Assembly (NCBI RefSeq): GCF_000719285.1
Contig: NZ_JOFS01000022.1
Location: 54,715 to 118,714 of the forward strand
DNA: 64,000 bases
Direction of reading: 5' to 3'
Source: Streptomyces bicolor
Lineage (GTDB): Bacteria > Actinomycetota > Actinomycetes > Streptomycetales > Streptomycetaceae
Part shown: positions 33,101 through 41,968 of the stretch, one piece after another
Position numbering within the stretch: position 1 is the stretch's first letter
Layout: every line of letters starts with the position of its first letter
Made by a program: the position numbers and the translations under genes
The notes under the pieces: model-generated
Databases searched by the model: none
Told to the model about the DNA's origin: nothing
The model's input: the letters and a program-made list of their open reading frames with translations, nothing else

Positions 33101-33686
33101 CCGTCCCGGCGGGCCGGGTGGCGGGGGCACCCGCTCGGTGAAGGTGATGATCGCCGGTGGCTTCGGCACGGGGAAGACCACCATGGTCCGCTCGGTGAGC
33201 GACATCAAGCCGCTCACCACCGAGGAGACCCTCACCGAGGCCAGCGCCGACGTCGACCGGCTCATCGGCGTCGCCGACAAGACGGAGACCACCGTAAGCC
33301 TGGACTTCGGCAAGATCAGCCTCAACGACACCCTGATGCTCTACCTGTTCGGCACGCCCGGCCAGGAGCGCTTCTGGTTCCTGTGGAACGGCCTGTTCAA
33401 AGGGGCGCTCGGCGCGGTCGTCCTGGTGGACACCCGCCGGCTCGCCTCCAGCTTCCGGGCCATCGAGGAGATGGAACGGCAGAACGTCCCGTTCGTCGTC
33501 GCGCTGAACGTCTTCCCCGACTCCAAGGAGTACCCGCTCGAGGAGGTCCGGGACGCCCTCGACATCTCCCCGCACACGCCGATCGTGGCCTGCGACGCCC
33601 GTGACCGGGCTTCCAGCCGTGACGTCCTCGTCGCCCTGATACGGCACCTGAAGGAACGCTCCGCCGTCCCACTGGAGTCCCGATGA
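33081..33686 (+). CDS. cvnD: CvnD: small Ras-like GTPase
   Basis: The protein has 201 residues, starting at GTG after GAGGAGG within the end of cvnC. The P-loop is AGGFGTGKTTMV (Walker A), the switch II equivalent is FGTPGQERFWFLW, and VALNVFPDSKEY replaces NKxD. The family is the MglA-like conservon GTPase, which cycles GTP with CvnB. The stop overlaps the cvnE ATG (ATGA). Confidence 0.9.
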   Translation: MDFKGFDRPGGPGGGGTRSVKVMIAGGFGTGKTTMVRSVSDIKPLTTEETLTEASADVDRLIGVADKTETTVSLDFGKISLNDTLMLYLFGTPGQERFWFLWNGLFKGALGAVVLVDTRRLASSFRAIEEMERQNVPFVVALNVFPDSKEYPLEEVRDALDISPHTPIVACDARDRASSRDVLVALIRHLKERSAVPLESR

Positions 33687-34927
33687 ACGCCCAGCCCTTA
33701 AACGATCCCGATACGCCCCGCGGTTGCCCCTTCGGCCATGACACCGAGCTAACCCGGCTGTACGGGCCGGAGGCGGCGACCGACCCGCGCGGCATCTACG
33801 AGCGGCTGCGCAAGGAGCACGGCTCCGTGGCTCCGGTGCTGCTGGAGGGCGACATCCCCGCCTGGCTGGTACTGGGCTACCGGGACAGCCGGCGAGTCCT
33901 CGACAATCCCCTGCACTTCCCCCGGGACGCGCGGATCTGGCGGGACTGGCGGGAGGGCCGGATCGCGGACAACTCTCCGCTGGTTCCGATGCTCGCCTGG
34001 CGCCCCGACTGTGTGTCCCAGGACGGCGAGGCTCACCGCCGACTGCGCGGTGCCGTCAGCGACGGGCTGCAGTCCGCCGCCGGCCGCGGTGTCCGGCGCC
34101 ACGCCACGCACTTCGCCAACAAGCAGATCGACGCGTTCGCGGACTTGGGCCGCGCGGATCTGGTGGCGGACTACGCCGACTATCTGCCGATGCTCGTGAT
34201 CGCCCGCGTTCTGGGGCTTGCCGAGTCGGAGGGGCGTCGCCTGGTCGAGTCCTGCGCCCAGGTGATGAAGGGCGGCGAGGACGCCGTCATGCACGACGGC
34301 GTGATCAGGGAGATCTTCGGTGAACTCGCCGAGCGCAGGCGGTCCGAACCCGGCTCCGACCTCGCCACCGGTCTGCTGGAGCATCACGCGGGGCTCGACC
34401 ACGACGAGGTCGTGGCCCACCTGCGCGCGGTGCTGATCGCCGCGCACGTCACGACCAACTTGCTGGCCCGGGTGCTGGAGCTGGTCCTGACCGACGTCTC
34501 CCGGCTCTCCGGGCTGATCAGCGGTCAGCTGGACATCTCGGCGGTGGTGGAGGAGGCCATGTGGAACTCTCCGCCGCTGGCCGTCCTGCCGGGGCGCTTC
34601 GCCGCCAGCGACGTCGAACTGGGCGGGCACCGCATCGAGGAGGGCGACCTGCTCGTGCTCGGTCTCGCCCCGGGCAACCTGGACCCCGAGATCCGGCCCG
34701 ATTCGGGTGTCTCGGTGCAGGGCAACCAGGCGCACCTGGCGTTCGGCGCGGGCCCGCACGAGTGCCCCGGGCAGAACATCGGGATGTCCATCATCGAGAT
34801 CGCGGTGGACGTACTGCTGCACCGTCTGCCCGGCCTGCGTCTGGCCGTGCCGCCGGAGGAGCTCACCTCGACCGCGTCCACATGGATGTCCCTGCTGGAC
34901 AGGCTGCCGGTCGAGTTCGAGGTGTAG
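33683..34927 (+). CDS. cvnE: CvnE: conservon cytochrome P450 (CYP157-like) lacking the K-helix Arg
   Basis: The protein has 414 residues. The haem loop FGAGPHECPGQNIG has its Cys at about 361. The K-helix reads VVEEAMWNSPP, so the conserved Arg of ExxR is Trp294, matching the CYP157 group known for EQSLW. The I-helix reads AAHVTT (253-258) instead of AGHETT, replacing the Gly and the acidic residue used for oxygen activation. Ordinary monooxygenase chemistry is therefore doubtful; a sensory or unusual catalytic role is possible. Codon 6 is TTA (33698..33700), predicting dependence on bldA tRNA. It is coupled to cvnD, and the operon ends at a strong hairpin. Confidence 0.88.
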   Translation: MNAQPLNDPDTPRGCPFGHDTELTRLYGPEAATDPRGIYERLRKEHGSVAPVLLEGDIPAWLVLGYRDSRRVLDNPLHFPRDARIWRDWREGRIADNSPLVPMLAWRPDCVSQDGEAHRRLRGAVSDGLQSAAGRGVRRHATHFANKQIDAFADLGRADLVADYADYLPMLVIARVLGLAESEGRRLVESCAQVMKGGEDAVMHDGVIREIFGELAERRRSEPGSDLATGLLEHHAGLDHDEVVAHLRAVLIAAHVTTNLLARVLELVLTDVSRLSGLISGQLDISAVVEEAMWNSPPLAVLPGRFAASDVELGGHRIEEGDLLVLGLAPGNLDPEIRPDSGVSVQGNQAHLAFGAGPHECPGQNIGMSIIEIAVDVLLHRLPGLRLAVPPEELTSTASTWMSLLDRLPVEFEV

Positions 34928-34935
34928 GCCCTGAA

Positions 34936-34965
34936 GACGCCGCTGCCCGGCCGGGCAGCGGCGTC
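34936..34965. terminator. Strong hairpin at the end of the conservon
   Basis: GACGCCGCTGCCCGG is followed directly by its exact reverse complement, giving 15 matched pairs (about 13 after loop formation). It lies nine bases after the cvnE stop and 26 before the stop of the convergent 576-residue gene, so it probably terminates both. Confidence 0.75.
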
Positions 34966-34991
34966 AGCTCACACGGAGCAGGATTGATGCG

Positions 34992-36722
34992 TCAGCCGTC
35001 GAGCCAGTCGCCTGCGAGGTCCGTGGGACGGTGTCCCGTGGCGTTCCAGAGGAAATGCGGGTGGGCGCAGCCGAACATGTAGGCGAGCAGTGCGGTGTCC
35101 TCCCTCCCGGTCTCAGGGTCGTGCAGGGCGTAGAAGAACTCGGATCCGGCTGCGCCGGAGTCTTGTTGGACCTCACGAGCGCGTGCCGTGGACGCTGCTG
35201 CGCCGGATGCCTCCAGGGCGGCGATGTACGTGCGCCGCAGGATCTCCCATGTGCTGTCGGTGTTGCCGTGCCAGGGGCCGTGCAGTGCTTCGAAGGCAAG
35301 GAGCTCGGCGTCGAAGAGGGGCCATGCCCCGGGGTATTGGGCTCGGCAGCGTGCGGACAGCTCGGCGGTCCGGGCGCTCAGAGCCGGCGCGGTGGGCCGC
35401 GGGCTGATGGTGAGGGTGGTGCCGTGGGTGAGGATGCCGGTGCATGCGTTGGGCTGAAGGTCGCACAGCGGGCACTCGTGGGCCGGGGGGAGGCCCTGGG
35501 TGATGCCGTCGAACCACAAGCCGTGGCGGCCCGTGAGCCCCAACCAGACGATGGTGCTGGGCATCAGCCAGGTGTTCCACATCGGGGGATGCGCTTCGGG
35601 CATGCAGCCGTACTTGACCATGGCGATGGCGCAGGCAGCGTAGAGGGCCTTGGTGTGGGTGGGCATGTCGGCGAGCCAGAAGTTGCTGATCTCGCCGGTG
35701 AGGGCGTCGACTCGTACGTCGGTCATGTCGTCGATGACGCGGCACAGCAGCAGGGAGGCGAGGTGTTCTTCCTGCCAGAGTTCGGTGTCGGGTGAGACGT
35801 GCCAGAAGAGGCAGTCCATCATCTGCAGGACCGAGTAGGTGCTCTGGCTGAGCGGGTTGGTCTGGGGGAGTACGACGCTGCCCGCGTGGTGCTGTCGGAG
35901 CCAGTACTCGTCCACGGATCGCTTATGGGCTGCGTAGAGTCCGCAGACCAGGGCCCGTGCGGTGTTGGTGCTGAAATTCTCGGCCAAGCGGCGTTCGATG
36001 AGCTGGGTGAGGTGCGTGGTGTCTATGGTGTCGATCACGCGTTTGTATTCGTGGAAGAGCAGGATGTCGTCCTCGAAGCGGTGGCGGTAGCCAAGGTCTC
36101 GTTCAAGGTCGTTCATCTGCCGGGCGAGGACCCATCCACCGGTCAGGACGCTGTCGAGCTCCCGGTGGTACGGCCAGGTCTTGACGGTGAGGGGACGACC
36201 GGCGCTCTGCCGCCAACCGTAGTCGGCCGGCGTGCGTTCGGGCGGCATGGGCAGCCGACGGCACAGAGAGCAGGCGCAGACGGCTGTCTGCTCCTCCTCG
36301 CGCGGCGCGGAGAGTGCCCGGCTCCGCCAGGCCCCTTCGAGCATCGTGCAAGTGAGTCGGCAGATCTCGATATCGGTGCTGACCTGGGGGAAGGCCGCTT
36401 CGATCACGCGCAGGCCGGCGTCGAGTCGCCTCAACCTGGCGTGGCCCTCCTCGTCGGGCGGGAGGAAGGCGCGCGGGGCGAGCTGGAGGGCTCCCTCCAC
36501 ATGCAGCATGGTGCCGGCGCGGGGGGATCCAAGTGCGTCCAGCCGCTGCTGAGCGGCGTTCTGGCTATCTCGGAACTCATCCGTGCATCCATTGATGTGT
36601 TTCGCGAAGAGGCGGACCAGGGCGTTCCCCGCCTCCGCCGGCTGAGGCCGGCCGCTTGGCTGCGCCGGGATCAAGCTGTGGGTGGATGTCTCCGGACCAC
36701 CGCCTACGACTCGAGATTTCAC
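34992..36722 (-). CDS. Large protein of unknown family (576 aa), possibly a terpene-synthase-like or other metal-binding enzyme
   Basis: GTG at 36722 follows GAAGGGAG by six bases, and the frame is open for 576 codons. There is no signal peptide or clear membrane segment. Visible elements are a Cys cluster CACSLC near residue 145, NDLERD at 204-209, an Asp-rich DDMTD at 331-335 inside a helix-like block (LLLCRVIDDMTDVRVDALTG), a second Cys cluster CPLCDLQPNAC near 425 and many Trp/His residues. DDxxD and ND motifs recall class I terpene synthases, but their order and spacing do not fit. Base composition is visibly less GC-rich at third positions than its neighbours, suggesting horizontal origin. 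It is convergent with the conservon. Confidence 0.6.
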   Translation of the reverse strand: MKSRVVGGGPETSTHSLIPAQPSGRPQPAEAGNALVRLFAKHINGCTDEFRDSQNAAQQRLDALGSPRAGTMLHVEGALQLAPRAFLPPDEEGHARLRRLDAGLRVIEAAFPQVSTDIEICRLTCTMLEGAWRSRALSAPREEEQTAVCACSLCRRLPMPPERTPADYGWRQSAGRPLTVKTWPYHRELDSVLTGGWVLARQMNDLERDLGYRHRFEDDILLFHEYKRVIDTIDTTHLTQLIERRLAENFSTNTARALVCGLYAAHKRSVDEYWLRQHHAGSVVLPQTNPLSQSTYSVLQMMDCLFWHVSPDTELWQEEHLASLLLCRVIDDMTDVRVDALTGEISNFWLADMPTHTKALYAACAIAMVKYGCMPEAHPPMWNTWLMPSTIVWLGLTGRHGLWFDGITQGLPPAHECPLCDLQPNACTGILTHGTTLTISPRPTAPALSARTAELSARCRAQYPGAWPLFDAELLAFEALHGPWHGNTDSTWEILRRTYIAALEASGAAASTARAREVQQDSGAAGSEFFYALHDPETGREDTALLAYMFGCAHPHFLWNATGHRPTDLAGDWLDG

Positions 36723-36805
36723 ACCGGTCTCCCTTCAAGCTGTGGTCCTGGCAACGGAATCGATCGGCCCGGGAGACGGCAGCAAAAAGTCCCCCGCCCC
36801 TGCGT

Positions 36806-36830
36806 GCGGGCGGTCACCGTGACCGCCCGC
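36806..36830 (-). terminator. 11-bp stem hairpin downstream of the amidohydrolase
   Basis: GCGGGCGGTCA, three bases, TGACCGCCCGC: a perfect stem between the amidohydrolase stop and the start of the unknown gene, both on the minus strand. A T-run appears only about 18 bases further on. It is likely a terminator for the amidohydrolase transcript. Confidence 0.55.
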
Positions 36831-36937
36831 TCACTCGAACTGGGTTTCGCGATACGAAAGTTGAACCGGGAAGCGGTACGAGACTGCCCAGAGCGTAAAT
36901 GATCTACGCGTAACCGGACCGTGATCTCCGTTACTGC

Positions 36938-38572
36938 TCAGGCCTCTTGAGCTGCGTATACTCGCGCGCCCCCGACATAAGTGAGAGCTACACGCGTCTC
37001 GGTGATCGCGTCGACCGGCGCGTCGAACGGATCGCGGTCCAGGACCACGAGATCCGCCAGCGCTCCTGCACGAATCTCGCCCGTGTCGTCTAGGTGGTTC
37101 ACATAGGCCGAGCCCGCCGTGTACGCGGTCAACGCCTCGGCGAGTCCGATCCGTTCGCCGGGCAGGAACACCGGCGTGTCGCCGCCGTCCGGTGTCACGC
37201 GGTTGACCGCCACATGGATCCCCTGCAGCGGATCGGGGCTGCTCACCGGCCAGTCGCTGCCCGCCGCGAGCCGGGCGCCGGAGCGCAGCAGTGCGCCGAA
37301 CGGGTACTGCCACGCGGCCCGTTCGGGCCCCAGGAAGGGGATGGTCAGCTCGTCCATCTGTGGTTCGTGCGCCGCCCACAGCGGCTGGATGTTCGCCGTG
37401 GCCCCGAGCCGGGCGAAGCGCGGCACGTCGCCGGGCTGGACGACCTGGAGATGTGCCAGATGGGGCCGCGTGTCGCTGGGTCCGTTGGCGCCGCGCGCGG
37501 CCTCGATCGCGTCGAGCGCGTCGCGTACGGCCCGGTCGCCGAGGGCGTGGAAGTGGCACTGGAAGCCGAGCGCGTCCAACTCGGTGACGAACTTGGGCAG
37601 TTGCCCTGCGTCGATGAAGGCCGTGCCCCGGTTGGCGGTGGCGCAGCCGCACTTGTCGAGGTAGGGATCCAGCAGTGCCGCGGTGCCGGTCTCGGCGACG
37701 CCGTCCAGCATCAGCTTGACACTGCCCGCCCGGAACCGGCCGTGGCTCAACGCGGCCCGCCGCTCGACCAGTTCGGGAATCTGCTCGGCGCCGCGCTCGC
37801 GGTCCCACCACAGCGCGCCGACGACACGCGCGGTGAGCGAGCCGTCCCGAGCGGCGGCCAGGTACGCCTCCGAGGGGTCGTCCATGCCGAGGAACTCCCC
37901 GACCAGCGCGTCCTGCCAGGCCGTGATCCCGAGCGCGTGCAGATGCCGCTGGGCGTGCAGCAGCGCCACCACCCGGTCGGCCCGCGTGGCGGGCGGGGTG
38001 AGCCGCCCCACCAACTGCATCGCGCCCTCCTGCAACGTCCCGCTCGGCTCGCCGGAGGCGTCCCGGTCGATGCGTCCGTCGGCCGGGTCGGGCGTGTCGC
38101 GCGTGATGCCCGCGAGGGCGAGGGCGCGGCTGTTGACCCAGGCGCCGTGGTGATCGCGGTTGGGCAGGTACACCGGCCGGTCGGGCACCACGGCGTCCAG
38201 CAGCTCCTTTGTCGGTGTACCGCCCTCGAAGGCCTCCATCGACCAGCCGCCGCCGGTGATCCACTCCCGCTCGGGGTGCGCGGCGGCGTACGCCCGCACC
38301 GCGGCGAGCGTCTCGTCGGCCGTCTTCGCCCCCGTCAGGTCGCACTGGGTGAGCTCAAGCCCGGCCGGCACCGGGTGCACGTGCGCGTCCTGGAACCCGG
38401 GCAGCAGCAGCCGCCCGGCGAGGTCCACCACCTCGGTCCGCGGTCCGGCGAGGTCGTGCACCTCCTGTCGTCCTACGGCCGTGATGCGGTCGCCGGTGAC
38501 GGCCACGGCGGTCGCGGTGCGGCCCTCGGGGGTGAGGACGGGGCCGCCGGTGAAGAGGAGATCTGCGTGCAT
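36938..38572 (-). CDS. Amidohydrolase family protein (YtcJ-like, Amidohydro_3)
   Basis: The protein has 544 residues. The N-terminal metal site reads PGFQDAHVHPVPAG. Later family blocks are RDHHGAWVNSRAL, GSVKLMLDGV (the carboxylated-Lys position), CHFHALGDRAVRDAL, HLAHLQVV and LAAGSDWPVSSPDPL with the final Asp ligand. YtcJ-like enzymes hydrolyse N-acyl or formamide-type bonds with bound metal ions in the cytoplasm. It follows the APC transporter gene by 19 bases, so the transporter probably imports the substrate and this enzyme cleaves it. The divergent TetR at 40.2 kb is the likely regulator. Confidence 0.88.
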   Translation of the reverse strand: MHADLLFTGGPVLTPEGRTATAVAVTGDRITAVGRQEVHDLAGPRTEVVDLAGRLLLPGFQDAHVHPVPAGLELTQCDLTGAKTADETLAAVRAYAAAHPEREWITGGGWSMEAFEGGTPTKELLDAVVPDRPVYLPNRDHHGAWVNSRALALAGITRDTPDPADGRIDRDASGEPSGTLQEGAMQLVGRLTPPATRADRVVALLHAQRHLHALGITAWQDALVGEFLGMDDPSEAYLAAARDGSLTARVVGALWWDRERGAEQIPELVERRAALSHGRFRAGSVKLMLDGVAETGTAALLDPYLDKCGCATANRGTAFIDAGQLPKFVTELDALGFQCHFHALGDRAVRDALDAIEAARGANGPSDTRPHLAHLQVVQPGDVPRFARLGATANIQPLWAAHEPQMDELTIPFLGPERAAWQYPFGALLRSGARLAAGSDWPVSSPDPLQGIHVAVNRVTPDGGDTPVFLPGERIGLAEALTAYTAGSAYVNHLDDTGEIRAGALADLVVLDRDPFDAPVDAITETRVALTYVGGARVYAAQEA

Positions 38573-38591
38573 GGTCCGTTTCCTGGTCGGG

Positions 38592-40097
38592 TCAGCGGGA
38601 TGTGGTGAGGAGCTGGGGCGCGTCGGCGTCGGTGCCCTTGCCGGTGTGGAAGTACGGTGAGCGGCGCACCCATCTGGCCCACGCGGCGGCGACGAAGCCG
38701 GACGCGATCACCGCCAGGGGAGCGAACAGCAGGAACCACCCGTTGTCCGCGCTGACTTCGAAGTGGTCGGCGGAGGTGTAGAAGGACCAGCCGAGGTAGC
38801 CGCCGAGGCCGAGCAGCACCGCCGCGCTCAGCGCGGGCAGGACGACCGCGCGCACGCCCTGCCGCCAGTCCTCGCGCAGCAGCGCGCGGAACCGCACCGC
38901 CGCCGCGATGGCCGTGAGGGCGTAGGACAGGGCGACGACGATGCCCACGGCGCTCACCGTCGCCATGATCATGTCGGCCAGGCGCGGGATGACCAGCGCG
39001 AGCGCCGCGACCATCGCGGCCAGTGTGCCGATCAGCACCGTTCCGGCCGCCGGAGTCCCGTACCGGGGGCTGACCTTGGACCACACCGGTCCGAGCGTAC
39101 GGTCCCGGCTCATCGCGAACATCGCCCTGGCCGTCGGGATCACCCCGGCCTGGAGCGAGGCCACGGCCGAGAACATCAGGGCGATCAGGGGGAGCGCCGC
39201 CCAGGGCTGGGAGGCCAGCCGCTCGCCGAAGAAGGCGAGGCCCTCGGCGCCGTGCCCCACCAACTCCTCCTCGGACAGGACGCGCTGGAAGGCGACCGAG
39301 CCGAGCAGGAACAACGCCAGCATGGTGAACAGGGTGGTGATCCCGGCCCGGGACGCGTCACGCGGGTCGCGGACCTCCTCGTTCACGCTGAACGCCGACT
39401 CGAATCCCCAGTAGCAGAACACCGACAGCAACATGCCCTGCGCCAGTGCCGTCGGCGACGGGATCGCGAACGGGTCGAACCAGCTCAGGCTGAAGTCGTG
39501 TGGGCCGGTGACGATGCCGTATCCGCAGAAGCCCAGCAGGACGACGTACTCGAAGACCAGCAGCCCAGCCTGCAGCCGCGCGGCCGTGCGGATGCCGGTC
39601 ACGGCCGTCAGCGTGACCGCCACCAGGACCAGGATGCCGACCGCCGTGGTCTGTGCGGTGGAACCCGGGTCCAGCGCGAACCCGCCCACCCGGTGCAGCC
39701 CGGCGTCCCCCGCCAGTTGGAGCAGTGCCGAGCCGGTGACCGCGGTGGTGTAGGCGAGGAACGCCACCACCGCCACGATGTTCACCCAGCCGACCATGAA
39801 CCCGAGCCACGGAGTGAGGGAACGGCCCACCCACACATAGCCGTTGCCCGCGTTCGGCTCGACCCGGTTCAGCCGGGTGTAGGCGCTCGCGATGCCGAGG
39901 ACCGGCAGGAACGCCAGCAGCATGATCGCCGGCAGATGCAGGCCGACCACGCCGGCCGTGACCCCGAGCCCGATGCCGATGCTGGTGGTCGCGGCCGTGC
40001 TGGACGCGGCGATCGCGACGCCGTCGAGGACACCGAGGGACTTGCGCAACGCGGGGCGCGCGGGAGGGTCGACGCTGTAGGGCTGCTTGTCGGACAT
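38592..40097 (-). CDS. APC-family amino acid/amine permease
   Basis: The protein has 501 residues with about twelve membrane helices. The amino acid-polyamine-organocation signature is clear in the first helices (GVAIAASSTAATTSIGIGLG, AIMLLAFLPVLGIASAYTRLNRVEPNAGNGYVWVGR), with later blocks CYWGFESAFSVNEEVRDPRDASRAG and ARAMFAMSRDRTLGP. It should import an amino acid or amine. GGAG lies seven bases upstream of the ATG at 40097. It is the first gene of the two-gene unit with the amidohydrolase. Confidence 0.87.
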   Translation of the reverse strand: MSDKQPYSVDPPARPALRKSLGVLDGVAIAASSTAATTSIGIGLGVTAGVVGLHLPAIMLLAFLPVLGIASAYTRLNRVEPNAGNGYVWVGRSLTPWLGFMVGWVNIVAVVAFLAYTTAVTGSALLQLAGDAGLHRVGGFALDPGSTAQTTAVGILVLVAVTLTAVTGIRTAARLQAGLLVFEYVVLLGFCGYGIVTGPHDFSLSWFDPFAIPSPTALAQGMLLSVFCYWGFESAFSVNEEVRDPRDASRAGITTLFTMLALFLLGSVAFQRVLSEEELVGHGAEGLAFFGERLASQPWAALPLIALMFSAVASLQAGVIPTARAMFAMSRDRTLGPVWSKVSPRYGTPAAGTVLIGTLAAMVAALALVIPRLADMIMATVSAVGIVVALSYALTAIAAAVRFRALLREDWRQGVRAVVLPALSAAVLLGLGGYLGWSFYTSADHFEVSADNGWFLLFAPLAVIASGFVAAAWARWVRRSPYFHTGKGTDADAPQLLTTSR

Positions 40098-40164
40098 GGC
40101 CGGTCTCCGCTCGCACCGGGGGCCTGGGCGGCCCCGATGAGCGGACATGAAACTGTCCGAGGGG

Positions 40165-40193
40165 TTAACAGGTCAACGGTGTTGTCATAAGGT
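40165..40193 (+). promoter_or_regulatory. Candidate tetR promoter in the divergent region
   Basis: TTAACA (40165..40170) and TAAGGT (40188..40193) are 17 bases apart and lie 30 bases before the TetR ATG. The minus strand of the same stretch contains TTGACC, which could be the -35 of the permease promoter, so the two promoters appear to face each other. Confidence 0.45.
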
Positions 40194-40222
40194 GCGGGCA
40201 CCGTCCCCGAGGGAGGCAGTCC

Positions 40223-40981
40223 ATGAGCGAGCGCGTCGTCCCGCCGGCCGCCCGGCAGCGCAGGCGCCCCACCAAGCAGGGCGTCATGCTGTCCGAGGGA
40301 CTGATCGTGGAGACGGCCCTGCGGCTCATCGAGGAGCACGGCGCCGACGCCCTCTCGGTGCGCCGCCTCGGTCGCGCGCTCGGCGCCGACCCGAGCTCGC
40401 TGTACCGGTACTTCCGGCACACCGACGACCTGATGCTCGCCATCGCCGACGAACTCATCGGCCGTACGCTGCGCACCTGGCGTCCCACCGGCGACTGGCG
40501 CGCCGACCTGCGCGACCTCGGCCTGCGGATGCACGCCGGGGCCCTCGCGCACCCCCGGGCGGCCGTGCTCAGCTCGTACCGGGTGACCGGGCGGGCGTAC
40601 GAGATCCAGGCCGTCGAGACCATCCTCGGTGTGCTGCTCGGCGCCGGTTTCCCCGACGCCGAGGCGGTGCGGCTCTACCACGTGTTCGTCGACCAGGCCC
40701 TCGCCTACGGCGCCCTCGACTCGGCGAGCCTGGCGATGCCGAAGGCCGCGCGTGACGCGGAGGCGGCCGTCTGGCGGTCCACGTACGCCCGGCTGCCCGC
40801 GGACACCCACCCACACATCGCCGCCACCGCCCGCCATCTCGTGGCGGACATGCCGCACAGCTCCTACCCGGGCGCCCTGGACCTGCTGCTCGCCGCCGCG
40901 GCGGCTCGGCTGGCGGAAATCCGTGCACGGGCCGGCCCCCGGACGGCCACAATGGGCACATCCGTCAACACCGCCCCATGA
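40223..40981 (+). CDS. TetR-family regulator of the permease/amidohydrolase unit
   Basis: The protein has 252 residues. The DNA-binding domain near residues 24-70 reads IVETALRLIEEHGADALSVRRLGRALGADPSSLYRYFRHTDDL. The C-terminal domain resembles the TetR_C-type helical ligand domain (AYGALDSASLAMP). It is divergent from the APC permease over 125 bases and is the natural candidate to control it. A ribosome site GAGGGAGG lies a few bases before the ATG. Confidence 0.88.
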   Translation: MSERVVPPAARQRRRPTKQGVMLSEGLIVETALRLIEEHGADALSVRRLGRALGADPSSLYRYFRHTDDLMLAIADELIGRTLRTWRPTGDWRADLRDLGLRMHAGALAHPRAAVLSSYRVTGRAYEIQAVETILGVLLGAGFPDAEAVRLYHVFVDQALAYGALDSASLAMPKAARDAEAAVWRSTYARLPADTHPHIAATARHLVADMPHSSYPGALDLLLAAAAARLAEIRARAGPRTATMGTSVNTAP

Positions 40982-40996
40982 GGAGGCCGTTCAGCG

Positions 40997-41461
40997 ATGA
41001 CGCGTCCGCCCGCACGTCCCGCCAAGCAGCGCAAGCAGGACACCCTGCACCGACTGGAGCACGACGAGGACGTGTGGGTCGCCACGGCTGAGGTCGACGG
41101 GGGTGTGCCGTATCTCGTCCCGCTCTCCTTCCTGTGGGACGGCTCGACCCTGCTGCTGGCCACGCCGGCCAACAGCCCGACGGGCCGTAACCTGCGGACG
41201 ACCGGCAGAGCGCGCCTCGGTGTCGGACCGACCCGCGACGTCGTCATGATCGAGGGCACGGTGGACACGCTCACCACGGCCCAGCTGGCCGAGGGAGAGG
41301 CCGACCGCTTCGCGGCCCGGACCGGCTTCGATCCACGTCAACTCAGCACGCCCTACCTGTACTTCCGTGTCCGGCCACAGCGGGTGCAGGCCTGGCGCGA
41401 GGCCGACGAGCTGGCCGGGCGCGAGCTGATGGCGGACGGGAAGTGGCTGGTGGCGGACTGA
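40997..41461 (+). CDS. Pyridoxamine 5'-phosphate oxidase-like (PPOX) flavin/F420-binding protein
   Basis: The protein has 154 residues with a split-barrel fold typical of the PPOX superfamily: EDVWVATAEVDGGVPYLVPLSFLWDGSTLLLATPANSPTGRNLR and ARLGVGPTRDVVMIEGTVD. Members bind FMN, F420 or haem and catalyse small-molecule reductions. It begins 15 bases after the tetR stop and may be co-transcribed with it. The precise cofactor cannot be determined. Confidence 0.8.
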   Translation: MTRPPARPAKQRKQDTLHRLEHDEDVWVATAEVDGGVPYLVPLSFLWDGSTLLLATPANSPTGRNLRTTGRARLGVGPTRDVVMIEGTVDTLTTAQLAEGEADRFAARTGFDPRQLSTPYLYFRVRPQRVQAWREADELAGRELMADGKWLVAD

Positions 41462-41539
41462 AACAGACCGGTCGGGACACCCGTGAGGTACAGGGTGGCG
41501 AGGCAGGTCGCCCCGCGCCCCGGACCCTTCGGAGGAGCC

Positions 41540-41932
41540 ATGTCGCTGGTGAAAGCAGGATTCGTGGTGCTCGACTGTGCCGAGCCGGAGAAGCTCGCCG
41601 TGTTCTACCGGGAACTGCTGGAGGCCGAGCAGACGGAGGCGACCGCCAACCGCGTGGAGATCAGGGGCGCCGACGGTACCCGGCTCGCGTTCCGTCGCGA
41701 CGTGAACGCGACGCCGCCGAGCTGGCCCCGCCCCGAGAACTCCCTCCAGGCTCACCTGGACTTCGTCGTGACGGACCTGGACGAGGCGGAGCGCGTGATC
41801 GTCGGGCTCGGCGGGCGGCCCCTGGAGGCGAAGGAGGCGGCGGGCCCCTACGAGGAACGCGGCTACGCCGACCCGTCCGGTCACTCCTTCACCTTGCGCC
41901 TGGTCGCCCCTACGGCGCCGAAGCAGGGTTGA
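41540..41932 (+). CDS. VOC-family (glyoxalase/bleomycin-resistance-like) protein
   Basis: The protein has 130 residues. GGAGGAG precedes the ATG by two to three bases. The two beta-alpha-beta-beta-beta units of the VOC fold are seen in FVVLDCAEPEKLAVFYRELLE and HLDFVVTDLDEAERVIVGLGGR, ending with GYADPSGHSFTLRL. Activity may be metal-dependent isomerisation, dioxygenation or drug binding; nothing decides between them. It is a free-standing gene between the PPOX and DUF4235 genes. Confidence 0.82.
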   Translation: MSLVKAGFVVLDCAEPEKLAVFYRELLEAEQTEATANRVEIRGADGTRLAFRRDVNATPPSWPRPENSLQAHLDFVVTDLDEAERVIVGLGGRPLEAKEAAGPYEERGYADPSGHSFTLRLVAPTAPKQG

Positions 41933-41968
41933 GCCTCCCCCGATTCGGTCGGTCTCGCCTACGGGCCC

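Noticed and set aside
34992..36722. Calling the 576-residue protein a terpene synthase because of DDMTD
   Set aside because: The NDLERD-like motif precedes the Asp-rich motif, and no NSE motif lies at the usual distance after it, so the call is not supported.
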